Below are positions 15,929 through 25,064 of a stretch of DNA of 64,000 bases, piece by piece. This stretch comes from Taibaiella koreensis (lineage in GTDB: Bacteria > Bacteroidota > Bacteroidia > Chitinophagales > Chitinophagaceae). The notes under the pieces were generated by a model. The model worked only from the letters and a program-made list of their open reading frames with translations. It did not search any database and was not told the origin of the DNA. The position numbers were made by a program, and so were the translations under genes. The stretch lies in NCBI RefSeq assembly GCF_003545715.1, contig NZ_QVNU01000004.1:62001-126000 (forward strand), in the 5' to 3' direction. Position 1 is the first letter of the stretch; each line of letters starts with the position of its first letter.

Positions 15929-16903
15929 ATGAACCATAAGCTGCCATGGGCCGGCAAGGCCCAACATTTCCCGGACAGGAAGTTTTCTTTTAGGAAGATC
16001 CTGTTCCTGTCCATAGCCGCCCTTTGCCTGTTCCCAGTCGTCTCGCCCCCGCTCGCCTTGCTGCTGGGCATACTCGTGGCACAGCTGATGGACCATCCCT
16101 ACCCGCATAGCAACCATAAGGCAACCCGGATTCTGCTGCAATGCGCTGTAGTAGGACTGGGATTTGGTATGGACCTTCACACTGCGCTACGGGTAGGAAA
16201 GGAAGGATTTCTCTTTACCGTGATCTCCATTTTCGGCACGCTGTTGCTCGGCTACCTCTTTGGAAAGCTGTTGAAGATCCATCGCAAGACCTCTTTCCTT
16301 ATCTCGGCAGGTACGGCCATATGTGGAGGCAGCGCTATAGCAGCCATTTCCCCGGTGATCGGGGCTGAAGAAAAACAGATCAGCGTTGCGCTGGGCACTA
16401 TATTCATATTGAACTCCCTGGCCTTGTTCCTGTTCCCGGCGATCGGACATTGGCTTGGCCTCTCACAGGCTCAATTTGGCATCTGGAGTGCGATTGCGAT
16501 ACAAGACACCAGCTCGGTGGTAGGAGCGGTCGGTAAATTCGGCGCCGAAGCCTTACAGATCGCAACCACGGTAAAGCTCATGAGAGCGCTCTGGATCATT
16601 CCTATAGCCTTTGCCAGTGCCCTCGTGTTCAAGACGAAGGAGGCCCGGCTCAGGATACCGTATTTTATCGGGCTTTTTGTGCTGGCCATTGTCCTCAATA
16701 CCTATCTTCCCTTTATGCAGACGATAGGGCCGCGTATCGTGGGGCTCTCCAAGGCAGGCCTGACTTTAACCCTTTTCCTGATCGGTTCGGGATTATCCCG
16801 CAAGGTATGGGGCAGCGTCGGCCTTAGGCCTATCTTGCAGGGCGTTGTGCTATGGCTGTTGATCTCACTGGGCGGTCTTTGGGCCGTGATATCATTGCTG
16901 TAG
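15929..16903 (+). CDS. YeiH family (UPF0324) putative sulfate exporter
   Basis: 324 residues with about nine or ten hydrophobic segments. Diagnostic segments include VVGLGFGMDLHTAL, SAGTAICGGSAIAAISPVIGA, VALGTIFILNSLALFLFP, FGIWSAIAIQDTSSVVGA and GLSKAGLTLTLFLIGSGLS. It should be an inner-membrane transporter. Association with YeiE-type regulators suggests a role with sulfite or related anions, but the substrate has not been settled in general. Confidence 0.88.
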   Translation: MNHKLPWAGKAQHFPDRKFSFRKILFLSIAALCLFPVVSPPLALLLGILVAQLMDHPYPHSNHKATRILLQCAVVGLGFGMDLHTALRVGKEGFLFTVISIFGTLLLGYLFGKLLKIHRKTSFLISAGTAICGGSAIAAISPVIGAEEKQISVALGTIFILNSLALFLFPAIGHWLGLSQAQFGIWSAIAIQDTSSVVGAVGKFGAEALQIATTVKLMRALWIIPIAFASALVFKTKEARLRIPYFIGLFVLAIVLNTYLPFMQTIGPRIVGLSKAGLTLTLFLIGSGLSRKVWGSVGLRPILQGVVLWLLISLGGLWAVISLL

Positions 16904-17100
16904 CAATATAGATCCGGTTCTCCCCGGAGCGAAGGCTCGGCTACCCTATACACAAAGGAGCAGATCTGCTGCCTGAATATCACGCGTACCCGATGGATCG
17001 GCGCAAATGGCAAAAAACACCCTTATATTGTCGCGATGGCACGTTATCGGTACAGCTTGTCCTCCGTAATTTTGGCTCATAATCAAACAAACAAAAGCAA

Positions 17101-17670
17101 ATGAGAAAGATCAGGATTTTCGAACACATCTCCCTCGATGGCGTGATAGAGCATGACGGGGATTATACCTACGGCGCATGGACAACACCTTATCGAAGCC
17201 CCGCCGGAGCGGCAACGCTCTTTGAGGCATACGGACCTGGCTTTGACCTGCTGCTTGCCCGCCATACTTATGATATTTTTAGTGCTTTCTGGCCTACTGC
17301 CGGCGATTTCCCAATGGCCAATGCCATAAATGCCGCAACAAAATATATTGTGACCCATAGGCCCGACAGCCTGGCATGGGGACCCGTACAGCATTTGGAC
17401 GGAGACATAGTAGCAGCGATCCGCAACCTCAAGTCGACAGAAGGGCCCGACCTGATCGTGGTGGGAAGCTCGACACTGACCGCTGTGCTGCTGGAGCAGG
17501 GACTAGCCGACGAAGTAGTGCTCATCACCTACCCCGTATTGCTCGGCCGCGGCAAACGCTTATTGACGGATAGCATCGACGCCCGGGAGCTTGCTTTTGT
17601 AGACTCCAAGACTACGCCTACGGGTTTGCTCATCAATACCTATAAGCACCTCGGACCGTTGAAAAAGTAA
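17101..17670 (+). CDS. Dihydrofolate reductase family protein (RibD C-terminal-like)
   Basis: 189 residues. MRKIRIFEHISLDGVIE at the N-terminus, LLLARHTYDIF in the middle and LIVVGSSTLTAVLLEQGLADEVVLITYPVLLGRGKRL fit the RibD_C/DHFR-like fold (PF01872), which binds NADPH. Physiological substrate unknown; members are seldom true DHFR. It is convergent with the Crp gene across a strong terminator. Confidence 0.85.
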   Translation: MRKIRIFEHISLDGVIEHDGDYTYGAWTTPYRSPAGAATLFEAYGPGFDLLLARHTYDIFSAFWPTAGDFPMANAINAATKYIVTHRPDSLAWGPVQHLDGDIVAAIRNLKSTEGPDLIVVGSSTLTAVLLEQGLADEVVLITYPVLLGRGKRLLTDSIDARELAFVDSKTTPTGLLINTYKHLGPLKK

Positions 17671-17693
17671 TCTTTCATCCCAATGTCTTGCAC

Positions 17694-17727
17694 AAAGCCC
17701 GGCTGCCTCAAAAGGTAGCCGGGCTTT
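17694..17727. terminator. Bidirectional intrinsic terminator
   Basis: AAAGCCCGGCT and AGCCGGGCTTT form a perfect 11-bp stem with a 12-base loop, between the convergent genes ending at 17670 and 17802. Confidence 0.85.
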
Positions 17728-17801
17728 CCGGATTTAAAGCGCCGTTAAAGTCAGCCCCAATATCTATATGTTTAAGGGCTATTACAGGACAAAACGATAT
17801 G

Positions 17802-18386
17802 TTATTGGTCTCGTTTTTTTACGAGCTCTTTCCTTATCCGGCTCAGCGACTGCGGGGTGATTTTGAGATAAGATGCGATATATTGTTGCGGCGCCTGTTG
17901 TGCCAGGTCCGGATAGCGTTTCACAAATTCGAGATATTTGGTTTTAGCATCGCCGAAATTCAAAAAGTCGTTATCCTTGATCTTGTTCAGCAGGGCGGCT
18001 TCACTTAGGGTCTTAATAAAAATATACAGGTTAGGTATTTGGGCGCTTAGTTTTTCAATAGTCGCTTTGTGTATGGTATACAGCTCCGAAGGCACCACTG
18101 CCTGGAAAGCATCTGTAGCGGGCTGTGCGGTATAATAGCTTTCGAGATCTACGAAAAACTGTTTTTCCCTGATGAAATATTTGGTTACTTCATTTCCATG
18201 AAGGTCGGCTGCATACACCCGCAACAGGCCGCTTTCCACAAAGGCAATCTCCTTTGCGACTGTGTGAAAGGCCTGGAAGTGCTCGTTTGCTTTGAGCTTC
18301 CGGAGACGGAACTGGTCAGCGACTTGCGCCATGTTGGCCTCAGAGAGGATACCGCCAAAACCCAATGCCGCTATCAGTTTTTCCAT
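17802..18386 (-). CDS. Crp/Fnr-family transcriptional regulator
   Basis: 194 residues. The N-terminal cyclic-nucleotide-binding-like domain (about 20-115) has KANEHFQAFHTVAKEIAFVESGLLRVY and EVTKYFIREKQFFVDLESY. The C-terminal HTH includes QQAPQQYIASYLKITPQSLSRIRKEL. This is the common Bacteroidota form without an obvious cAMP pocket. Its start lies one base after the epimerase stop, so the two genes form an operon. Confidence 0.88.
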   Translation of the reverse strand: MEKLIAALGFGGILSEANMAQVADQFRLRKLKANEHFQAFHTVAKEIAFVESGLLRVYAADLHGNEVTKYFIREKQFFVDLESYYTAQPATDAFQAVVPSELYTIHKATIEKLSAQIPNLYIFIKTLSEAALLNKIKDNDFLNFGDAKTKYLEFVKRYPDLAQQAPQQYIASYLKITPQSLSRIRKELVKKRDQ

Positions 18387-18387
18387 T

Positions 18388-19416
18388 TTATGTTATGATT
18401 CCATTCTCAAAAATGCTTTTGGCACAGGCCAATACTGCCTCCTGTGCCGACAAAGGCTGCCATTGCAATTGTCTTTGTGCTTCGCTGCTATCGGTCTTCC
18501 TTTTCGTGTCCAGCTCAATAAGGACAGGCTTTAAGGCGTGGTCGAAGTTGGCGAATAGCCTTACGGCAAAGTTAGGGAGTTGCACAGTCGGGATCTTCCT
18601 GTTGGGATAATGTTGTTTTAACAGGAGCGCTATTTCCTTAAACGTGAGATAGCCCGATGAGGCAATGTACCTGTTACCGGCGGCTTGCGGTATCTCCATT
18701 GCCCTGATCAGCAGATCGGAGACCGAACGGACGTCTACAATATCAAACCCGATCTTGGGCAGCGCAGGCGAACTGCCATCTAAAATTTTGATCACAATAT
18801 TAGCCGAAGTACCAAAATCTTCTTCCAGAACGGTACCTAAAATAGCGCCAGGTAATACAGTGGTCAATTCAAGCTGGGTATTGTTTTGCCGCATAAATGC
18901 CCAGGCAGCCTTTTCGGCAATGGCCTTGCTTCTCAAATAGGGCGTAGTATCCTTTTTGTTCTTCTCATCTGTCCAGTCCTTTTCATCGAACATCTTATTC
19001 CGTTCGTTCTTCGGCTTTCCGTAGGCCACAGCGGCGACTGAAGAGACCATCACCACCCGTTTTACCTTATTGGCCGCCGCGGCTTTGAGTACGTTGAGCG
19101 TTCCCTGTCGCGCAGGAACAATAAGGTCGTCCTCGTGCCGGGGTAATGTCCTGGGAAACGGCGACGCAATGTGCTGTACATAATCAATGTCTTTGGTGAG
19201 CTCCCGCCAGATAGCGGCATCGCTCAGGTCGGCTTCTGCAAAGATCAGGTTGTGGCTATTTGCCGTGTGCTTTGCGATAACTTCCCGTATAGCCTTTATC
19301 CTGTCGCTGCTGCGTAAGGTACCGATGACTTCATAGCCTTTATTCAAAAGCTGAATAGCGGTGTGCGAACCTAAAAAGCCGGTGACGCCAGTCAGTAATA
19401 CTCTTTTCCTGCTCAT
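18388..19416 (-). CDS. NAD(P)-dependent epimerase/reductase, dihydroflavonol-reductase-like
   Basis: 342 residues. The extended-SDR nucleotide motif TGVTGFLG is at 9-16, a catalytic Ser lies near 125-126 (VMVSSVAAV), and Tyr160 and Lys164 lie in YLRSK. The early SDRIKAI region and the C-terminal RRPYVASSGYLTF-like segment fit the DFR/aldehyde-reductase branch that reduces carbonyls with NADPH. It heads an operon with the Crp-family gene; their promoter region holds two palindromes. Confidence 0.85.
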   Translation of the reverse strand: MSRKRVLLTGVTGFLGSHTAIQLLNKGYEVIGTLRSSDRIKAIREVIAKHTANSHNLIFAEADLSDAAIWRELTKDIDYVQHIASPFPRTLPRHEDDLIVPARQGTLNVLKAAAANKVKRVVMVSSVAAVAYGKPKNERNKMFDEKDWTDEKNKKDTTPYLRSKAIAEKAAWAFMRQNNTQLELTTVLPGAILGTVLEEDFGTSANIVIKILDGSSPALPKIGFDIVDVRSVSDLLIRAMEIPQAAGNRYIASSGYLTFKEIALLLKQHYPNRKIPTVQLPNFAVRLFANFDHALKPVLIELDTKRKTDSSEAQRQLQWQPLSAQEAVLACAKSIFENGIIT

Positions 19417-19442
19417 GATTGTAATGTTTTAACGTGAATGGA

Positions 19443-19496
19443 TTACCGGTAACAAAGGAACTAAAGAATAGAGGCGCCACAATTACCATTTGGTAA
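19443..19496 (-). promoter_or_regulatory. Two TTACC..GGTAA palindromes upstream of epimerase-crp
   Basis: TTACCGGTAA (19443-19452) and TTACCATTTGGTAA (19483-19496) share half-sites. Between them on the minus strand is AGTTCCTTTG, a possible -7 element. They are candidate operators, perhaps for the Crp-family protein of the same operon. Confidence 0.4.
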
Positions 19497-19683
19497 AAAA
19501 CAAAACGTTATGCCGTCCTATTCCGCCCATCAAACCGCTATTGCCCGATGTTCTCTGTCTTGTCCCCTCCCCAAAAGAAACAAATAGGAACATTATACTT
19601 AATTTTCAATTCTGAATCCCTTTACAACAGCAGCATCCCGTTATGGGCTCCGCCAATATAAAAACCTTTATAAACGGATAATC

Positions 19684-20166
19684 ATGGCACCAAACACGCA
19701 ACCAGTTCTCAGACCAACCGAACATGCTGACTTAGCGGCTTTGTTCCTCTTTCAATTGGACAAAGAGGCTAACTACCTGGCCGCCTTTACAGCAAAGGAT
19801 CCTACCGATAAAGAGGCCTACCTTGAAAAATATACAAAATGCCTGCAAGATCCGACAATAAATATGCAGACCATTTGGATCGGCGAATCGATAGCAGGCA
19901 GCATCGCCAAATTTGAAACGAGAGGAGATACGGAAATTACGTATTGGATCGATAGAAATCACTGGGGAAAAGGCATTGCGACAACGGCGCTCAAAAGCTT
20001 CCTGATCCTTGAAACGATGAGACCTATTTTCGGACGGGTTGCATTTGACAATTTCGGTTCCCAAAAAGTGCTCGAAAAATGTGGCTTTATAAAAACCGGT
20101 AATGATAAAGGCTTTGCCAACGCAAGACAAACAGAGGTAGAAGAATTTATTTATAAGCTAGCGTAG
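19684..20166 (+). CDS. GNAT N-acetyltransferase (RimJ/RimL type)
   Basis: 160 residues. LRPTEHADLAALFLFQ begins the fold, EITYWIDRNHWGKGIATTALKSFL carries the acetyl-CoA pyrophosphate loop (GKGIAT), and RVAFDNFGSQKVLEKCGFIKTG is the conserved C-terminal N-S-x-x-V-L-E-K-x-G-F element. Substrate unknown. It may acetylate proteins or small molecules. Confidence 0.88.
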   Translation: MAPNTQPVLRPTEHADLAALFLFQLDKEANYLAAFTAKDPTDKEAYLEKYTKCLQDPTINMQTIWIGESIAGSIAKFETRGDTEITYWIDRNHWGKGIATTALKSFLILETMRPIFGRVAFDNFGSQKVLEKCGFIKTGNDKGFANARQTEVEEFIYKLA

Positions 20167-20504
20167 GAATGAGAAAGAAGCATATCAGCCGGATCTTCCT
20201 TTTGCCTTGCGCATACGGCTTATACCTAAGCAAACCCAATGTTTATAGACCTGCAGATCACGACCTCAAATCGTTACCCAAAAGATGAGCGCTAAATAGG
20301 ACGCCTCCGTCCTTTTCTCCCCTACCCATCTGTGTTAACTATGCTCTTGCGCTGCACGGAAGCGGACTATTCACCCATGAGCCGAAAATCCCGGCGATCA
20401 GCAAACCATAAATATTTTTAGCCCGTCTATGTGATAAAGGTTCTTCTCCTTTATTTTATATAAACCAAACTTTTATTTGCGTTGCATATTTAAAAATAGC
20501 GGCT
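20167..20504. other. 338-bp gap, possible 39-codon ORF and a promoter
   Basis: A frame 20169-20288 (starting MRKKHISRIFLLPCAYG) opens two bases after the GNAT stop and ends in TGA. It has no recognised homologue and is too short to judge. TTATTTGCG near 20472-20480 is promoter-like for the next gene. No RNA gene or clear terminator seen. Confidence 0.3.
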
Positions 20505-21329
20505 ATGAAAAGATATGTATGGAAAGTAATTCTGACCCTGTTGCTCGGTAGCGCATTACCGGCATTTGCCCAGGTGGATATCAAGGCATACCAACAAGGC
20601 AATTTTGTATCCATAGATACCATGAGGGTTATTGTCGACGCCAATGATAATTCTGGTGTTGGCAGCACCAGCATCACGGCCTTCTTCAATATTTATAATC
20701 TTTCCGCTACGCATGGAGAAGCATTCTATCTGGAAGCGGAATGGCTGTGTTCCAATTCCAGCGCATTTTATCAGTTTTGCCAGCAATACCCTTCTGATTA
20801 TACGACCGGCACCTGCCATACTTTTCATCGTGAAGGGAAAAGGGTGTACGATGACTATAACTATACGATTCCGCCGAGCACCTATAGCTACAATTACCTG
20901 CAATGCCATTTCTTTATCCTCGACTACAGCATTGAGCAAGAACATGAAAAGGTGTGCCGGTTTCTGGTAAAAAGAAGGAATACACATGAGGTGCTGGATT
21001 CTATGTACCTTATCATTCGCCGGGGAAACCTGCCTTGCAACCTTAGCCAACCGGAACAGCCTACAGGTATTCATACACTACCGGCAGATGGCCTGGCAGC
21101 TATATATCCTAACCCTGCCAGTAGTATGCTTACTATAACCGTACAGCAAGACCAACTGACCGGTTGCTCTTTATATACATCAGATGGCAAAGTAGTATGG
21201 GATAAACAGGTAACACACGAAAAGGAGCTTAACCTGAATGTAGGTTCGGTATCGAACGGTATCTACTATTTAAGGCTAACCGATAAACAGGGACGATCTT
21301 TCTATAAGAAGGTAGCAGTAGCACATTAG
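20505..21329 (+). CDS. Secreted protein with T9SS C-terminal sorting domain
   Basis: 274 residues. Signal peptide cut near LPAFAQ. Residues about 25-185 form an unrecognised Cys- and aromatic-rich domain. Residues about 200-274 are a type A sorting domain: AAIYPNPASSMLTI, then CSLYTSDGKVVWDKQV, GIYYLRLTDKQG and SFYKKVAVAH. The type IX system would export it to the surface or medium. No enzymatic motif seen. Confidence 0.8.
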   Translation: MKRYVWKVILTLLLGSALPAFAQVDIKAYQQGNFVSIDTMRVIVDANDNSGVGSTSITAFFNIYNLSATHGEAFYLEAEWLCSNSSAFYQFCQQYPSDYTTGTCHTFHREGKRVYDDYNYTIPPSTYSYNYLQCHFFILDYSIEQEHEKVCRFLVKRRNTHEVLDSMYLIIRRGNLPCNLSQPEQPTGIHTLPADGLAAIYPNPASSMLTITVQQDQLTGCSLYTSDGKVVWDKQVTHEKELNLNVGSVSNGIYYLRLTDKQGRSFYKKVAVAH

Positions 21330-21448
21330 ATAAGGAAATGCCATAGTGTGTACAGTCATTTTTTTAATAGCGGGTATTCGCTGCTTTACCGTAGAAGAAG
21401 TGGAAAATGGCTGAATTCCGTATATTTATGGCTGCTCAACGCATTCCC

Positions 21449-21814
21449 ATGGCAAAAACAGACTACAAGAATATCGACGAATACCATCAGGCCTTTCCCG
21501 AGGCGATACAGGAAAGAATGCAGCGCATTCGCGGGCTGGTGCACCAGGTGGCGCCCGGTGTCGAAGAAGTGATCAGCTACCAGATACCGGCCTTTAAGGC
21601 TGGCAAAAGCTATCTTATCTATTATTCAGCTTATGCCAAACATATTTCCCTTTCCAATCCCTGGAGCGAAGCGTTGCTGAAGAAATTTGAAAAAGAACTG
21701 AAGGCCTTCAAAGTAAGCAAGTCGGCTATCCAGCTACCCAACGACCAGCCGCTGCCCCTGGATTTTATTCAGCGCTTACTGCAGTTCCGGAAGAAAGAAA
21801 CAGCGGCAAAGTAA
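21449..21814 (+). CDS. DUF1801 protein (iron-chaperone/YdhG-like)
   Basis: 121 residues from ATG 21449; earlier in-frame ATGs at 21407 and 21428 are possible. NIDEYHQAFPEAIQERMQRI, then VEEVISYQIPAFK, LIYYSAYAKHISLSNP and LPLDFIQRLLQFRKKE match the DUF1801 fold found in frataxin-like iron chaperones such as YdhG. Function in this organism unknown. Confidence 0.8.
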   Translation: MAKTDYKNIDEYHQAFPEAIQERMQRIRGLVHQVAPGVEEVISYQIPAFKAGKSYLIYYSAYAKHISLSNPWSEALLKKFEKELKAFKVSKSAIQLPNDQPLPLDFIQRLLQFRKKETAAK

Positions 21815-21851
21815 ACGTATCGGATAAGGGATCAGGCGATCGTGACTTAAA

Positions 21852-21889
21852 AAAAGCTGACTCAATGCCCTGGCATCAAGTCAGCTTTT
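21852..21889. terminator. Bidirectional intrinsic terminator
   Basis: AAAAGCTGACT and AGTCAGCTTTT form a perfect 11-bp stem between convergent genes ending at 21814 and 21915, with A and T runs on both sides. Confidence 0.85.
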
Positions 21890-21914
21890 CCTCTTCTTCC
21901 TTAACCGTATATCA

Positions 21915-22289
21915 TTACACTGCGACTGGGTGCGCCTGTACCTTCGACTTCACATAAGCGTCTACCTGGGTATGAGGAACCTCCTTTACCGGGATCAGGA
22001 AAACACCATTGGAGCCTGCGACAACGATCTGCGCCTGGAACTGTCCCGGGAAGGATGCTCTCGACACATAGGGCGTCGTACCCTTTGCTAATGGTCCCGT
22101 CCAGCCCATGGAGTCGACCTTAAGGCCGCCTACAAAATTAGGATCGCGTGTGAGGCTGAATCCATACGAATAATTAGGTGCGTTACCCTGTACTTCAACG
22201 ATAAATACGCCTGGTGTGTTGAGGCCTGTCCAGAGGTAAGTGACAGTTGTTTTGGCCGGATCTACCGGCTGACTTCCATAAAAGCCCAT
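21915..22289 (-). CDS. Hypothetical protein
   Basis: 124 residues, no signal peptide, Gly/Pro/aromatic-rich and beta-like (TVTYLWTGLNTPGVFIVEVQ). Not recognised. It is monocistronic, with a strong shared terminator downstream and a 471-bp gap upstream. Codon use resembles its neighbours, so it is probably a real gene. Confidence 0.5.
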   Translation of the reverse strand: MGFYGSQPVDPAKTTVTYLWTGLNTPGVFIVEVQGNAPNYSYGFSLTRDPNFVGGLKVDSMGWTGPLAKGTTPYVSRASFPGQFQAQIVVAGSNGVFLIPVKEVPHTQVDAYVKSKVQAHPVAV

Positions 22290-22760
22290 AGCTTGGTTTT
22301 TTTAAGAAAATGGTTATCCTACTGTTTAAGGGTTTCGGTTTCCCTCCCTCGTTGGCCGGACCGGTTCCTTTGCCGGGATAGGGTTTATGGCGCCGTTCGA
22401 CTTTGCGATGGTAACACAAATGTCGGTTGCAAAGTGCAGGTTTACCAAGCGCATTTTCACCTGTATTTAAAAACGGGTATTTATACCTTCTTCAAAATGA
22501 ACGGCTCTAATATATGCCCTGCCGTTTTTGCGCTGTCATTTTTTATGCTTTAAATGATGCTTTGGTGAAAAACTATCCTGTTTTTAAATTAGAAGCCGAA
22601 AGCGCGTGTTCTTTGTTAAGCTCCGGGAACCGGTACACTGGCTTTTCTTATTCCTAATTTCTTCAGAAATTTCACAAGGGGTTCCAGGCACCGCCGGAAC
22701 TAAAGGCAGATCGACTAACTTTACAATACGCTCTTCGTTCCTACTCAAAAAAACAGCCCC
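22290..22760. other. 471-bp intergenic region
   Basis: No convincing gene on either strand. TAACTTTAC near 22713 is promoter-like for the VOC gene at 22761. The rest is mixed in composition, with no strong hairpin or recognised repeat. Confidence 0.4.
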
Positions 22761-23678
22761 ATGCAAAAGATCATCCCCCACCTATGGTTCGATAAAGAAG
22801 CCAAGGACGCCGCCGCATTCTATACTTCGGTGTTTCCTCAGTCGAAGGTAATCAGCACTACGCTGCTGCGTGATACCCCTTCGGGCGATTGCGATATCGT
22901 GAGCTTCGAACTGTGGCACCAGGAGTTTATGGCCATCAGCGCTGGTCCTTTGTTCCGTTTTAATCCTTCTGTTTCGTTTATCGTCAACTTTGATCCCTTG
23001 CTGTTTGGCGGTGCGGAAGATACTGCACGCGAAGCGCTGGACAGGACCTGGGATATGTTGTCGGAAGACGGCAAAGTGCTGATGCCGATCGACGCTTATC
23101 CTTTCAGCAAACGCTATGGCTGGGTAGAAGACCGTTATGGCGTGTCCTGGCAACTGATGCTTACCGATCCGGCCGGCGATCCGCGACCGCCCATCATTCC
23201 CCTCCTGTTGTTTACCGGTAACAAGGCTGGTAGAGCTGAAGAAGCAATGAATTTTTACCAGTCCGTATTCCAGCATTCGAAGCCTGGCGTACTACGCCAC
23301 TACCCGGCTGGTATGGCGCCCGAAAAAGAAGGCTCCGTAATGTTTGCCGATTTTCAGCTGGCAGGCAAATGGTTCGCCGTCATGGATAGTGCAAGGGAGC
23401 ATGGTTTCGATTTCAACGAATCGATCTCCTTCCTGGTTGCCTGCGATAGTCAGAAAGAGATCGATGATTATTGGCAGCTCCTTTCCGCTTTTCCTGAAGC
23501 TGAGCAATGCGGCTGGCTTAAGGATAAATATGGCCTGAGCTGGCAGATCAGTTCCGCCGAGATGGAAACCCTGATGCGTAAGAGCAATCAAGAGCAGGTT
23601 GACCGCATCGTACGGGCTTTCCTGCCGATGAAGAAGATCGATATCGCACAGATCAAAGCAGCGGCAGCCAGGCACTGA
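22761..23678 (+). CDS. Tandem two-domain VOC/PhnB-like protein
   Basis: 305 residues made of two similar domains: about 1-135 (PHLWFDKEAKDAAAFYTSVF ... RYGWVEDRYGVSWQLM) and about 145-285 (PLLLFTGNKAGRAEEAMNFY ... CGWLKDKYGLSWQI). Both match the 3-demethylubiquinone-9 3-methyltransferase-like (PF06983) branch of the VOC superfamily. Usually such domains pair as homodimers; here the pair is fused. Biochemical role unknown. Confidence 0.85.
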   Translation: MQKIIPHLWFDKEAKDAAAFYTSVFPQSKVISTTLLRDTPSGDCDIVSFELWHQEFMAISAGPLFRFNPSVSFIVNFDPLLFGGAEDTAREALDRTWDMLSEDGKVLMPIDAYPFSKRYGWVEDRYGVSWQLMLTDPAGDPRPPIIPLLLFTGNKAGRAEEAMNFYQSVFQHSKPGVLRHYPAGMAPEKEGSVMFADFQLAGKWFAVMDSAREHGFDFNESISFLVACDSQKEIDDYWQLLSAFPEAEQCGWLKDKYGLSWQISSAEMETLMRKSNQEQVDRIVRAFLPMKKIDIAQIKAAAARH

Positions 23679-23845
23679 TCATGCGCCATGGGTCAGCCGG
23701 TCGTATGGCGGTATAATCCTGTTTCTTCCGGCGGTAACAGTTCAAAATTTTATGACTGCGCTTCAAAGAGCCCTCTCTTTGTATCTTCGCCCATCGAATC
23801 AGTTCCCATTGGCGATCATGCGATGGGAAGTCCAATAACAATGCT

Positions 23846-24388
23846 ATGAAAAAAGTAATCCTGGATTTAGCGGTAACACTTGACGGATTTATCGAAGGGC
23901 CTAATGGGGAAATCGATTGGTGCATCATGGACGATGATATGGACTTCGGTGGATTCCTGTCGGGCATCGATACGATATTTTACGGCAGGGTAAGCTACGA
24001 TGCCTGGGGCAATTTTCAACCCGGCGCCGATGCCGGTCCCGCGGAACAGCAGCTGTGGCAAGCGATACACGGCATGCAGAAAATTGTTTTTACCAGCCAG
24101 GACAGGCATGACGACCGGGCTACTTTCATCAGTGCCGGCATCGCCGAAAAGGTAGCTGAGCTAAAGCAGCAGGTCGGTAAGGACATCTGGCTATATGGCG
24201 GGGCCAGCCTGATCAAGACCTTTATCCAGGAGGGCCTGATCGATGTCTACAGGATATCGGTGCACCCTACCGTTCTGGGTAGTGGAAAGCCCTTATTTGA
24301 AGACCTGAAAGAACGTATAGCACTGCGATTGATCAAAACCAATGTCTTCCGGTCGGGTGTGGTACAGCTGATCTATACGCCGGAGTAA
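23846..24388 (+). CDS. Dihydrofolate reductase family protein
   Basis: 180 residues. MKKVILDLAVTLDGFIEGPNGEIDW, DTIFYGRVSYDAWGN, DIWLYGGASLIKTFIQEGLIDVYRISVHPTVLGSGKPLF are the standard RibD_C/DHFR-like landmarks (NADPH site and substrate pocket). Second of two such genes in the window. TATCTTCG near 23780 is a probable -7 element. Physiological substrate unknown. Confidence 0.88.
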   Translation: MKKVILDLAVTLDGFIEGPNGEIDWCIMDDDMDFGGFLSGIDTIFYGRVSYDAWGNFQPGADAGPAEQQLWQAIHGMQKIVFTSQDRHDDRATFISAGIAEKVAELKQQVGKDIWLYGGASLIKTFIQEGLIDVYRISVHPTVLGSGKPLFEDLKERIALRLIKTNVFRSGVVQLIYTPE

Positions 24389-24450
24389 TTGCTATGTTCC
24401 CATCAATGTATTAAAGCTGGAAGCGTTGGCTATAAAAGCGCAACGATGCT

Positions 24451-24458
24451 TATCTTCG
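24451..24458 (+). promoter_or_regulatory. -7 promoter element, start-adjacent
   Basis: TATCTTCG ends five bases before the ATG at 24464 and supports that start over ATGs at 24389 and 24446, implying a leaderless or nearly leaderless message. Confidence 0.45.
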
Positions 24459-24463
24459 GTCCC

Positions 24464-25039
24464 ATGCACCCTACCTTTTTTTCCAGCCAGGCTGCCTTTC
24501 GTAAATGGCTGCAACGGCATCACCAAACCGCTATTGAAATCGTGGTGGGCTTTTACAAAGTACATACCGACAAGCCCACCCTTACCTGGCCGCAATCGGT
24601 AGACGAGGCGTTGTGCTTTGGCTGGATCGACGGTGTACGCAGCACTATCGATGCCGATAGCTACCAGATACGCTTTACACCGCGCAAAGCCGGCAGCATC
24701 TGGAGCGCCGTCAACATCAAAAAGGTCGCGCAGCTGATCGAACAAGGGTTGATGCAGCCCGCCGGGATGGAAGTTTTTAATAACCGCAAACAGAAACCAT
24801 CAGGTTACTCCCATGAAAGCGGGGAAGTACAGCTGTTGCCGGGGCTGGAAAAGCAATTTAAGGCCAATAAAAGCGCCTGGAAGTATTTTCAGGCCTTGGC
24901 GCCTTCTTATCGCAAGGCATCAGTAAACTGGGTGATGGGCGCACGTCAGGAAGCCACCCGGGAGAAACGGCTGCAAACGCTGATCTCCGACAGCGCCGCT
25001 GGTACCAATATGTTTAAGGATAATAAGTACAAGAAATAA
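24464..25039 (+). CDS. YdeI/OmpD-associated family protein
   Basis: 191 residues from ATG 24464. FFSSQAAFRKWLQRHHQTA, LTWPQSVDEALCFGWIDGVR, YQIRFTPRKAGSIWSAVNI and SYRKASVNWVMGARQEATREKRL are landmarks of the YdeI family (bacteriocin-protection/OmpD-associated). The biochemical function is unknown. Probably cytosolic. Confidence 0.85.
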   Translation: MHPTFFSSQAAFRKWLQRHHQTAIEIVVGFYKVHTDKPTLTWPQSVDEALCFGWIDGVRSTIDADSYQIRFTPRKAGSIWSAVNIKKVAQLIEQGLMQPAGMEVFNNRKQKPSGYSHESGEVQLLPGLEKQFKANKSAWKYFQALAPSYRKASVNWVMGARQEATREKRLQTLISDSAAGTNMFKDNKYKK

Positions 25040-25064
25040 AAACAATAAGCGCCCCGATCTCCTG

